Positions 41,254 through 50,099 of a DNA stretch of 64,000 nt are shown piece by piece. Below the pieces are notes generated by a model. That model did no database searches. It was not told the origin of the DNA and worked only from the letters and a program-made list of their open reading frames with translations. Position 1 is the first letter of the stretch; each line of letters begins with the position of its first letter. The stretch comes from CAWJKP01 sp963843465. GTDB taxonomy: Bacteria; Planctomycetota; Planctomycetia; Pirellulales; Thermoguttaceae. The translations under genes and the position numbers were made by a program. The stretch covers positions 248,001 through 312,000 of the forward strand of contig CAWJKP010000008.1 of NCBI GenBank assembly GCA_963843465.1. Direction: 5' to 3'.

Positions 41254-41555
41254 AACTGATTCGCACCTTTCGGACAATGACCTCGGAACGCTTCCTCGTT
41301 CAGAAGAAGGAAGGCCAGGATTCGGCGGCCATCGACCTCCACTATCTGGCCGATGGGCATGTGGCGGGGACCGTGTTTCTGTTTGAGCACGCCGGCATCG
41401 AGGATGCCGAAGTTCCCGACTTCCTGCGGCACATCGACGAGGCCCTGCTGCCGTGGGTGCATCTTGAGGACCGCACGCTGACGTTTACCGTCGTCAGGGG
41501 CCATGTGGTGGGCGATTTTCAACCAGACAAGGGAGAAGTGGGAAAGGATGGATGA
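41250..41555 (+). CDS. Small hypothetical protein coupled to the DUF4236 gene
   Basis: A 101-residue product from ATG 41250, overlapping the DUF4236 stop by four bases (ATGA). It has regular beta/alpha periodicity (AIDLHYLADGHVAGTVFLFE, HIDEALLPWVHLEDRTLTFT) and no signal peptide or membrane helix. I do not recognise a family. Its 3' end overlaps the integrase remnant by a few bases. Confidence 0.65.
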   Translation: MKLIRTFRTMTSERFLVQKKEGQDSAAIDLHYLADGHVAGTVFLFEHAGIEDAEVPDFLRHIDEALLPWVHLEDRTLTFTVVRGHVVGDFQPDKGEVGKDG

Positions 41556-41892
41556 TCCGCAACAGGCTGCCGCGGCCGGTGCCACACGCCAGCGCCGCAG
41601 AGCCCCCCAGGCTCTTCATTCCAGGCGTCTGAAGAACTTCCGCTCCCTCGGCTTCGGGACCCGGTGGGCCAAGAAGGTCATGCCGATGGATTTGCAGAAG
41701 CTGATGCGGCACGACTCGATCGAGACGACCATGCGGTATTACGTGGACCTCGATGCGGATGAGATGGCGGAGGAGCTTTGGAAGGCCGAACCGAAGGTTA
41801 TCAACACTTTTATCAACAACCCCTCTCCAGAGGGCAAGAAAACGGAAAGGGAGCCCGACCATGGTTCTGCCGGAACTCCCTTATCTGATTAG
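41548..41892 (+). pseudogene. Tyrosine recombinase (phage integrase) C-terminal remnant
   Basis: The segment FGTRWAKKVMPMDLQ KLMRHDSIETTMRYYVDLDA contains the box II residues of tyrosine recombinases (Arg-His and the nucleophilic Tyr). The N-terminal arm-binding and core domains and box I are missing. What precedes is a low-complexity Arg/Ala stretch, not integrase-like. It ends 12 bases before the tRNA-Ser-like sequence, the usual position of an integrase beside its attachment site. Confidence 0.7.
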
Positions 41893-41903
41893 GTTTACTG
41901 AAG

Positions 41904-41983
41904 CGGAGGGCAAGGGATTCGAACCCTCAACCGGTTTCCCGGCACCTGATTTCGAGTCCCAAAATTGGCTTCAGTTGCCCTCC
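41904..41983 (-). other. tRNA-Ser(CGA)-like half gene, candidate attachment site
   Basis: Read on the minus strand, the 3' half resembles a serine tRNA: anticodon-loop-like CTCGAAA (41950-41956), a long variable arm with paired GCCGG-AAA-CCGGT, a T arm GAGGGTTCGAATCCCTT (41912-41928), and the acceptor strand GCCCTCC plus G (41904-41911). The 5' part has GGAGGGC (41977-41983), able to pair with it, but too few bases for a D arm plus a proper anticodon stem. It is thus a partial tRNA, as left when an integrase recombines into a tRNA gene. It is unlikely to be functional. Confidence 0.55.
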
Positions 41984-42055
41984 CGTTACCCATCAGTTGC
42001 CCGTTTTTCCCGGGGTTTCTTGAGGTTCGTTCGTCCGCGAATTCACGGTCGATGC

Positions 42056-42079
42056 ACGGTTTTGGCAACGGTTTTGGCA
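42056..42079. repeat. 12-bp tandem direct repeat beside the attachment region
   Basis: ACGGTTTTGGCA occurs twice in immediate succession, a few bases downstream of the RelA/SpoT-SLOG-RyR stop. Short direct repeats near an attachment site can be integrase arm sites; that is only an inference here. Confidence 0.5.
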
Positions 42080-42086
42080 CACCTCA

Positions 42087-44624
42087 TTAACCCCGGCAGA
42101 TGTGCATTCCCACCTTGGCCAGCAAGACGGGGATCTCCATGACGGCGTCACGGTCCCACTCCTTCACGCTGTCGGGAAGTTCCGCCCAGGGGACAAGGTA
42201 CGGGCTGATCTTGCGGGCAAGGTTCTTCGAGGGACCGTAGCGCCAGCCGTCCAACAGCCGCTCGGCGTTCCAGCGGCCGTGCTCCATCTCCGCCAGCCGC
42301 TCGATCTCCTGCGGGCTGAACTCGAACGGCATCGGCCCGCCGCTTGCAACCGGCTCGACCGTGCAGCCGATTTCCCGCAACTTCTCGAAGATATGGTTGG
42401 CCTGGTCGCGGTTGGAATTCTTCAGGTCGTCTCTTAGATGCGCCCAATCCGCCATGGAGGGATCCGCCGACGGCTGGGACTTGTTCCGCCGGTAGGCGTC
42501 GTGGATGCCTTGCGAGATGGCATCGCACGTCTCGGCCGAGAGTTTCGACTTCCCGTAGCCGACGAAGGCGCGGATGGTCATGGCGTCGGCGGGCATGGCC
42601 ACGAGGTTGGGCGAGCCCTCCCAATCGGGATCGGTGAATATCTTGGCCGCCTCGCGGCCGCTCTTTTCCACCAGTGCCACGCGGGCTCCCAAGGCAGCCG
42701 CGATGCGGTATTCCGCGGCGGCAATCGTCCCGCCGTTGATGCCCAGAAGCTTCACCTCCGACGGGGCGATGCCCGCCGCCACAAGATCGATCCAGTTCTG
42801 CAAAGGTTCCAAGGGGCTGAATCCCGAGCCGTCGGTACGGCGGATCTCGTCATAACGCCCCGCGTCTCGATCGACGGTGGCGTCGGCGGGCACGTTCTGG
42901 GGAATATAACCGACGGCGTGCAGGCGGTCCCCGTGGCGCCGGCGGACGTCGCCCACCAGGCCGCTGATGCCCTGCGTGGTTCCGCCTGAAAAAACGGTGC
43001 CGGTGAAATCCTTGAAGGCCTCGATCAGCAACTGCCGGTAGTCTTGCATCTGTTGCTCGACGGACCGGTCGCAGCCGCCCGCGACGATCGCCACCGGCCC
43101 GCGAATGGGCGGGCAGTCGGGCGTGGCCAGGTCGCGGATCTTGGCCAAGGCCGAAGGAATCTCCTCGGGGTACTTCACCGCCTGGCCCAGCAGCAGCAGT
43201 TTCTCCACCCACTCGTAGCCGGGCAGCTTGTCGGCGATCACCCGCAAGCGTTTCAGCGAGTCCATGGCTGCCGCGAGCATGAAGGGCGACGTGGAACGCT
43301 CGATGGCCTTGCCCAGGGCTGCCAGGCTGTCGTAGGGTTGGCCCAGCAGGAGCCGGAACTTGGCAAGCTGCAGATACGCCCAGGGCAGGTTCACGCCCGC
43401 TTCAATCTGGTTCCGGCAGCGCCCGCAGGCCGCCGCGATCGTCGGCGCCACCAGCGAAATAACGGCATTGTTCCGCTGGCAAGATATTTCGTACTCCAGG
43501 AAGTTGGCCAGGCACGTCGGCTGGGTGGGATCGAGTTCGAATGCCTGGCGATACAGGGTCCGGGCCCGGTCCTCGTCCTCGGCCCGCCAGGTATCGGCCA
43601 GGGCGCCGAGTGCTTCGGGGTCTTTGTATGGCGGCTTGGCCGCTTCCTCCAGCATCCTGCGGCCGTCCAGGAAACCCGGACTCTCGATGCGGCCACCGTG
43701 CAATTTGCACATCGCGGTCCCCAACGTCCTGAGCGCCGGCTGGCAGCCCGACGACTCGTAGGGCTTCAGCACGTCGACGGCCTTCTGCCAGTCGCTCAGC
43801 GCCATGGCCAGGATGGCAATCCGGGTCGCCAGCTCGGCGTTGTCGCGGTCGTGGCGGAGCACCAGTTCGAGGTTCTCGATCTCGGCCTGGATTTCCTTGG
43901 GCGGCAGGTATTTTCCGTATTCCGAGGTGTAGGCCCGCAGGGCGTCGTGCAAGCGGGCGAACTCGCGGTCGGTGCCTTCCAGGACGGCGGCAATGGCGGC
44001 GAAATCGCGTAGGATCTTCAGCGGCACCTTCAGCCCGGCCTTGTAGGTCATGTCGTGGCTGACGTCGGCCCAGGCGTGCTCCAGGACCGTGCGGACCTGG
44101 ATCTCCGCCTTGAGGGCCCGTCCCGCGGGGTCTTTCCCCTGAAACAGAACGTCGGGGATCTCTACGGCAATGTCCTTGGTGGGGAACTCGCCGGGCTTGA
44201 ACGACGCGATGTAATGCACCGAGCGGTAGCCGAATTCCGCCGGCCGTAGCCGCTGGCTAACGTCGTCGCTGTTTTCCTCGTCAATGAGGAAATGCTCTTG
44301 GATGAACCGGCAGACGGCGCGGACCTGTTCGGCCGTGTGGGTGATCACCCGCCCGCCGCAGAGGTCGGTCATGTCGGCCAGCGGGTCCTTGTAGAGGTGT
44401 CGTTTGCGGATGATTTTCTCGGCGAAGCTGGGGATCGCCTTGGACCGGGCCTGCACGATCGCCAGCGGGGCCAGCTTCTTGGCCGCGCCGGCCAGGACCT
44501 TGGCCAGCACGTCGGCATATAGCTTGTAATCGTCGTAGACTTTCGCGTAGCGCTCTACATTCTCTGCGACCCATGCGGCAGTTTCAGCTTGGGCGGTGCT
44601 GTCGCGCGCGGACTGGTCTATCAT
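42087..44624 (-). CDS. RelA/SpoT synthetase-helical repeat-SLOG-RyR fusion protein
   Basis: This 845-residue product starts at ATG 44624 (AGGA six bases upstream). Residues 45-200 are a RelA/SpoT nucleotidyltransferase with ARSKAIPSFAEKI, DMTDLCGGRVI (metal Asp), FGYRSVHY and EIQVRTVLEHAWADVSHD, so all synthetase motifs are present and there is no HD hydrolase domain. Residues 255-490 are alpha-helical, TPR-like (ADTWRAEDEDRARTLYRQAF ELDP). Residues 508-690 are a SLOG/LOG-type Rossmann domain (VFSGGTTQGISGLVGDVRRR; GINGGTIAAAEYRIAAALGA). Residues 765-840 are a RyR domain (LAEMEHGRWNAERLLDGWRY, LPDSVKEWDRD). SLOG and RyR are established modules of nucleotide-signal conflict systems. I infer that an alarmone-like nucleotide is made by one end and sensed or processed by the other. 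It lies 7 bases after a NUDIX gene, so the two form an operon. Confidence 0.9.
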   Translation of the reverse strand: MIDQSARDSTAQAETAAWVAENVERYAKVYDDYKLYADVLAKVLAGAAKKLAPLAIVQARSKAIPSFAEKIIRKRHLYKDPLADMTDLCGGRVITHTAEQVRAVCRFIQEHFLIDEENSDDVSQRLRPAEFGYRSVHYIASFKPGEFPTKDIAVEIPDVLFQGKDPAGRALKAEIQVRTVLEHAWADVSHDMTYKAGLKVPLKILRDFAAIAAVLEGTDREFARLHDALRAYTSEYGKYLPPKEIQAEIENLELVLRHDRDNAELATRIAILAMALSDWQKAVDVLKPYESSGCQPALRTLGTAMCKLHGGRIESPGFLDGRRMLEEAAKPPYKDPEALGALADTWRAEDEDRARTLYRQAFELDPTQPTCLANFLEYEISCQRNNAVISLVAPTIAAACGRCRNQIEAGVNLPWAYLQLAKFRLLLGQPYDSLAALGKAIERSTSPFMLAAAMDSLKRLRVIADKLPGYEWVEKLLLLGQAVKYPEEIPSALAKIRDLATPDCPPIRGPVAIVAGGCDRSVEQQMQDYRQLLIEAFKDFTGTVFSGGTTQGISGLVGDVRRRHGDRLHAVGYIPQNVPADATVDRDAGRYDEIRRTDGSGFSPLEPLQNWIDLVAAGIAPSEVKLLGINGGTIAAAEYRIAAALGARVALVEKSGREAAKIFTDPDWEGSPNLVAMPADAMTIRAFVGYGKSKLSAETCDAISQGIHDAYRRNKSQPSADPSMADWAHLRDDLKNSNRDQANHIFEKLREIGCTVEPVASGGPMPFEFSPQEIERLAEMEHGRWNAERLLDGWRYGPSKNLARKISPYLVPWAELPDSVKEWDRDAVMEIPVLLAKVGMHICRG

Positions 44625-44631
44625 GTTGTTC

Positions 44632-45030
44632 CTAAAGGTGAAGAATGAACTCGCGGAGTTGCCCGGCAAATCCCATCTCGGGCAGTTTGCTCCGTTGGAC
44701 CCAGGCGTAATCGTCGTGCTCGCTGCTGAGCCGCACCTGGCCGGTTTGCACCTCGGCCTCCATGAAAAGGACGGCCAGCCGCACGGTCGGGCAGTCGTAT
44801 TCGGTCGCCCCGGCCACTCCGGTCAAGGCGATCGTCAGCCCGGTTTCCTCAGCCACTTCTCGCGCCAAAGCCGCGTCGAACGACTCGCCGGGGTCCGCCT
44901 TTCCGCCGGGCAGGTCCCAACTGCCGCCGAAAAACTTCGACGCGGCCGAACGGCGAATGGCCAGGATGCGTCCTTGCCCGTCGGCCACCAGGGCCTTCAC
45001 GGCCAATGCAAAGGGTTTTCTGGGGGACAC
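44632..45030 (-). CDS. NUDIX hydrolase
   Basis: A 132-residue protein. GTG 45030 is chosen because GAGGAG lies just upstream and the product then has the normal NUDIX length; the open frame reaches 45216 only through repeat-derived codons. The NUDIX box is complete: GKADPGESFDAALAREVAEE TGL at residues 43-65, preceded by FFGGSWDLPGG. Substrates are usually nucleoside diphosphates linked to another group. The 7-base gap to the RelA/SpoT-SLOG-RyR gene suggests that it hydrolyses the nucleotide made by its neighbour, possibly as antidote or regulator; that is an inference. Confidence 0.88.
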   Translation of the reverse strand: MSPRKPFALAVKALVADGQGRILAIRRSAASKFFGGSWDLPGGKADPGESFDAALAREVAEETGLTIALTGVAGATEYDCPTVRLAVLFMEAEVQTGQVRLSSEHDDYAWVQRSKLPEMGFAGQLREFILHL

Positions 45031-45132
45031 GGGCGGCTCCTCTCGACGGCGATTCTTGGTTCGCGACGATTTCACCGCACTGTAGCGGAACGACGACACG
45101 GCTGCAAGCCACTCGATCGGCACTTGGGGTAG

Positions 45133-45256
45133 GTAAGCGTTCACGGGCCGCGCGATGGTAGCAGACACACTCCGTGTGCCGTCCGCTGAAGCGGGCACCA
45201 ATAGGGCGGACGGCACACGGAGTGTGCCTGCTACTTTCCAGGCTGTGAACGGTTAC
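45133..45256. repeat. Composite inverted repeat upstream of the NUDIX operon
   Basis: The ends GTAAGCGTTCACGG (45133-45146) and CTGTGAACGGTTAC (45243-45256) enclose a 29-base hairpin. Its arms, at 45158-45186 and 45206-45234, differ at one position (GTAGCAGACACACTCCGTG...). The inner arms are those found in frame in the kinase gene (3934-4073). It lies where the promoter of the NUDIX operon should be. Confidence 0.9.
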
Positions 45257-45322
45257 TGGGGCAGGGTGGCGCAGGGGTTGGCATGATTATCTTCAAGACT
45301 TCCACCAGGGTCTTTTCTTCGG

Positions 45323-48300
45323 TTACGAGGCGGCCAGTGGCGGTTGGCCTCCCACCCGTAAACTGTCGCTGCCTTCCAGCGTGATGAGCGAGAGGTAGTT
45401 GCCCGCTGCACCGGCCCAGGTGCGGCCCGAGGGATGGGTTACGATCCTTACAAATGTGCTAAGGCTGGCCGAGAACAAGGCGACGGACTTGCCGCTGTTT
45501 GCGCGATCAACGATGAACTCCGGGCCGCGCGCAGGGCGCGGAGCGGGAATGCCTGCGAGCCGGCGACATCCCCAGAGCCTTGAATCACCTCCAGGCACTG
45601 GCCGCTACTTGCGTCCCACACCCGCACGGTCTTGTCCTTCGACCCGCTGACGATCTGATCCCCGCCAGGGGAAAAGGCCACGCTCGTCACATCGCGTTCG
45701 TGCCCGCGCAAGACGGCCAGCTCCGCGCCGCTGCGGGCGTCCCACACCCGGACGGTGTTATCATCCGACCCGCTGGCGATTCGATCCCCGTCGGGGGAAA
45801 AGGCCACGCTCGTCAAAGCACCTTCGTACCCGTGTAAGGCGGCCAACTCCGCACCGCTACGGACGTCCCACACCCGCACGGTATTGTCGCAAAACCCACT
45901 GACGACTCGATCCCCGCCAGGGGAAAATGCCACGCTATTCATTTCCAATTCGTCACCAAACCCGCTGACGATCTGAACCCAGCTAGGGGAAAAGGCCACG
46001 CCAGATACATCGCGTTCGTGCCCGAGCAAAATGGCCAGCTCCTCGCCACTGCGGGCGTCCCACACCCGCACGGTCTGGTCATCCGACCTGCTGGCGATCC
46101 GATCCCCGTCAGAGGAAAAGGCCACGCTAAATACATCGCGTTCATGCCCGCGCAAAACGTTTGGTTCCGCACCGCTGCGGGCGTCCCACACCCGCACGGT
46201 CTGGTCATCCGATCCGCTGACGATCCGATCCCCATCGGGGGAAAAGGCCACGCTATTCACAGCACCTTCATGCCCGTGCAAGACGGCCAGGACCGTGCCG
46301 TTGTGGGCGTCCCACACCCGCAGGGTAAAGTCCTTCTTGTAGTAGGAGTCTCCGGACCCGCTGACGATCCGATCCCCACTCGCGGAAAAGGCCACGCTCA
46401 TCACATCGTCTTGGTGCCCGTGTAAAACGATCAACTCCGCGCCGCTGCGGGCATCCCACACCCGCACGGTATTGTCATTCGATCCACTGGCGACCCGATC
46501 TCCGCTAGGGGAAAAGGCCACGCTCGTCACCAAGCCGTGGCACCCGAGCATGGCGGCCAGCTCCCTGCCGCTGCGGGCGTCCCACACCCGCGCGGTGCCG
46601 TCATGCGACCCGCTGACGATCCGATCTCCGCCAGGGGAAAAGGCCACGTTACTCACAGATCCTCGGTGCCCGCGCAAGACGGCCAGCTCCGCACCGCTGC
46701 GGGCATCCCACACCCGCACGGTCTTGTCCTCCGACCCGCTGACGATTCGATCCCCACCAAGGGAAAAGGCCACGCTAGAGACCCAGTTTTCGTGCCCTCG
46801 CAAGACGGCCAGCTCTGTGCCGCTGCGGGCGTCCCACAGCCGTACGGTCTTGTCCCCAGACCCGCTGACGATCCGATCCCCATCGGGGGAAAAGGCCACG
46901 CTCGTCACCCAGTCTTTGTGCCCGCGCAAGATGGCCAGCTCCGCGCCACTGCGGGCGTCCCACACCCGCACGGTCTCGTCCCCAGACCCGCTGACGATCC
47001 GATCCCCGCAAGGGGAAAAGCCTACGCTCGCCACACGATCTTCGTGCCCGCGAAACACGGCCAGTTGTGCCGTACCCAAATGCACCGGCGGCGGTCGGAG
47101 GGAGCGAAGCCAGGGGAAGCCGGGTTCGGCCTCTTCCTTCTGACCCCGCCAACGCTCCAGCAGGAGATAGAGCCGGGGGCCGGGCTGCTGCCACGGGCGC
47201 AAGGGTGCCTCTCCCGCCCCCTGTCGGCCATCACCCTCACCCCCTGCCCCTCTCCCGGAGGGAGAGGGGAGATAGTGCGCCGCCGCTTCGGGACAGTCGT
47301 ACCACCAGCCGCTGTTCCAGAGGCACTGGAACATGCCTTGCGGGTAGTCCCGCGCATGCCGCGCAATGAAGTGGATGTCTCGCCGTAGGGCCTCTTCGAG
47401 GAGACGAAGGATGCGTCGTTGCGCCCTTGCCTCGGGGAGTGTGTCCAAGGCCCGCGAGAAATCGCCCACCAACTCGAAGACCAGCCCCGCTTCGTTCTTG
47501 GCCTCCAGGAACGGCAGCTTCTGGAACAGCCCTTCAATCCAATCGTAAGCCTGATCGGTTTCGCTCGAAAGACCGGCGGCCTTCGCTTCGCGGGCCAAGG
47601 CCAACAACTGGTCGGGCAGTTCCGTGATCTTGCGAACGTGGGCGGGGCGGGCACTGTAAGGAGGCTGCATCCGCCTCCGCTGCTCCTCTGGCGATTCGAG
47701 CCACCAGGGCTGCCGCCTGAAATAGCGGGCCAGCCGCCGATGCCACTGGTAACGCCGGGCCGGCGTCCCGGCGAACCGTTCTGCCGCATAGTTGCCGACC
47801 TGCCGATGGTAGAAGTGCAACACGCTGCCGCCGGGAGCGCCGCGCTCGGTCAAATAGGGCGCCAGGTCGTAGCGCAAGCGGGACCATAAGGCAATGGGAA
47901 TCCGCTTGGCCTTGGCTGGCAGGGCGTGCTGCGCCCGGCAATCAGCTTATGCCTGTAGTCCGGGTCGCGGAGCAGGATCTCCAGCAACTCGGTTTCCACA
48001 AGCCCATAGCGGGCTGAAACGAGATAAGCCAAGGCCGGCTCGACCAACGGCCCGTGCGCCGCGGGAAGGCTCAATCGGTCCAGCAACGACCGGAGCAACT
48101 TGGGCAGCGATGCCCCGAGTCGCGGCGGAACGTCGTACGATCGCCAGAGCCGCGACTCCTCGAAAAGGATTCTGAGGTACAGCGGCTGGCGGCGCGCGGT
48201 GGCCTTGGGGACCAGGATGCGAGCGGCCACCGCGGCCTGCTGCCGGTCGGTCAGCCTGCGGCGGGCCTGGTCGAGCCAGCGGGTCCAGAGAAGTTGGGCC

Positions 48301-50048
48301 TCGGGAGGCGAGAGATGCTCGATCGCCACGGAATTGTCGGGCGTGAGGAACCCACGCTGCTTGAGGACGGCGTAGGGCCGCCCCGCGACTTCGTCGTCGG
48401 AATCAGACAGGCACGAAAGGACGAGCTTGGCGTGCGGCGGCAAAGGGGTGGAGCGAATCCACCATAGCGAATCCGCGGCGTCGGCCGGATCGAGCTGATC
48501 GAGGGCATCGAGAAAGATACGAATTGGCCGCTGGGCCGTGGCGTTCTTTAACTGCTCGTAGAATTCCTTTTCGAGCATGCGGACGTCGGTCGGCAACTCG
48601 TCGGCCAACCGGAAGTGTTCGCGCAGTCCTTGGCAGAGGTCCACCAGAAGCGAACGCAGGTCGGACGAACGTTTGGTAATGCCCAGGAATCGCTGCACTA
48701 CGATCGCCCCGGGCTGGGCGGCCGCCTCGCCGGCGGCAACGGCCAGCAGGGCCGACTTTCCACTGCCGGAGACGCCATACACGATGAAAAGCCGGTCGCT
48801 GGCGCCGGCCAGATAGGCCAGGATCTTGGCCTTCTCCGCCTCGCGCCCGACGAAGACGCCTACCGGGGCGCGTTCCGCGGCAAACCGTTCGTGTTCCTCG
48901 CGCTCGCGCTTCAGATCGCGGAGCACCTCGCCCGACAGCGACGCCCCTGCCACCGTTTCCGGTACGTGATAGTAGTCGTCGATCTGCTGCTGGATGATCG
49001 GCACCAGGCGGTCAAGGATCTGCGTGCAGAGTGAGTCAAGGTGATCGGTCGAGATCTCCAGGCAAGGTTGTCCGGCCGAATCCGAGGTCCGCTGGAGCTT
49101 AGCGCGCTCTGGGGCCTCCAGGTAATTTTCGCCCAGCATTTGCCGGAGCCGCGTCTTCAGCGTCTGGACGGCTTCATGGAGGAGGGGGTCGGTGTTTCCC
49201 GATTCGTCGACATTGACGAAATCCTTGAGCCCCGGGTGGCCGGTAGCCGCATCCCGGAGCCGCGGGTCCTCTGCGACCGCGCCGAGATTACCGATTTCGC
49301 GCGAAAAGGCCAGCACGTGTCGGGGGGCGTCGGCAACGCGCAAGGCCCCATGCCAGATTTCCTGCTCGGTGGCCGAGGTCTGGAACTTGACCAACGATGG
49401 CAGTGGCTTATCCCGACCGAGAATGCGCCGGAACCGGCCAACAAGATTGGCTGGGCTTGGGGGAAAGGCCCGGTTGATGATGTGCCACAGTGCCTTTTCC
49501 ACGAGCTCCCAGGGAGTGTCCGCGGCGTCAGGGTTGTCCCGTGTTTTGCGTGTTCCGACCGTGTAATCATTGGTGTCCCCAAGCGGTCTGTCCTCCGGTC
49601 GGCGGGACCGCAGAACGTACACCGGCGGGACGGCATTGTTGTCGCAGCGGTACCAGGTTTCCAGGGCCTCAAGCTCGCCTTGTGCGGTGGCCTTTGCTTT
49701 GAGGGATTGGAACTCGGCCTCGGTAATTTCTTCCGGCAGCGGCCGCCAGCCATAGCGGTCGCCCAACAGGATCAGGAAGTTGGGTTGCGGGGAGACCTCC
49801 TGTGAGCGGCGAAGTTCTTCCATGCAGATCCGCATCGTGCGGTGGTCGAGTCCCGCCTCACCTGGCACACCCCAGCGGAGGTCGATCGCCTGGAACTGAA
49901 AGTTGTGGAGCAGGCAATACCGTTCCAGTTCCGGCCAGACGTGGTCTTGCAAGGCGTTGCGCTCGTGGAGCAGGTCGCTGAAGGTAGAACTGACGAAGAC
50001 CCGAATGATCGGGCGAAAACGCGGCTTCGGACCGGATGGCATTGTCAT
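45323..50048 (-). CDS. NLR-like DUF4062-NACHT-WD40 protein, two frameshifts
   Basis: ATG 50048 (GGAG upstream). Residues 11-105 are DUF4062 (IIRVFVSSTFSDLLHERNAL, AIDLRWGV). A NACHT/STAND NTPase follows, with Walker A YGVSGSGKSALL at about 425-432 and Walker B RIFLDALDQLDP at about 510-521. Then come helical arms and about twelve WD40 blades of 42 residues (motif RGHxxxVxSVAFSPxGDRIV, ending TVRVWDARSGAEL). The C-terminal cap VTHPSGRTWAGAAGNYLSLI TLEG ends at 45323. Single-base shifts near 47932 and 45533 must be repaired to read about 1570 residues. STAND NTPases of this layout act as ligand sensors that oligomerise, and several defend against phages. It lies 51 bases downstream of the SLOG-4TM gene, probably in one transcript. 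Whether it is functional depends on the two shifts. Confidence 0.82.
45590..47068 (-). repeat. Tandem array of about twelve 126-bp WD40 units
   Basis: Each unit encodes one 42-residue blade, and many units are nearly identical at both levels. This indicates recent expansion or ongoing gene conversion. One unit (about 46310) has an insert (SYYKKDF), and a unit near 45950 is shortened so that two blades are fused. Odd length changes of this sort are expected of a fast-evolving recognition surface. Confidence 0.88.
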
Positions 50049-50052
50049 GGGT

Positions 50053-50099
50053 CATTCTCCACCTGGAGCCGATCGACCTGCGGTGGGGCGCCGAGATGG
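50053..50099 (+). pseudogene. DUF4062 micro-fragment between two conflict genes
   Basis: On the plus strand 50063-50090 is identical for 28 bases to 52542-52569 (CTGGAGCCGATCGACCTGCG...), and further matches follow. It encodes LEPIDLRWG, the DUF4062 core motif, in the opposite direction to the two genes it separates. It is a scar of recombination with another DUF4062 gene. Confidence 0.7.

Noticed and set aside
41904..41983. A functional tRNA-Ser gene
   Set aside because: The acceptor and T arms are good, but the D arm and the 5' anticodon stem are too short or mismatched, so I call it a half gene.
42087..44624. Classification as a plain housekeeping RelA/SpoT enzyme
   Set aside because: It lacks the HD hydrolase, TGS and ACT domains and carries SLOG and RyR domains instead.
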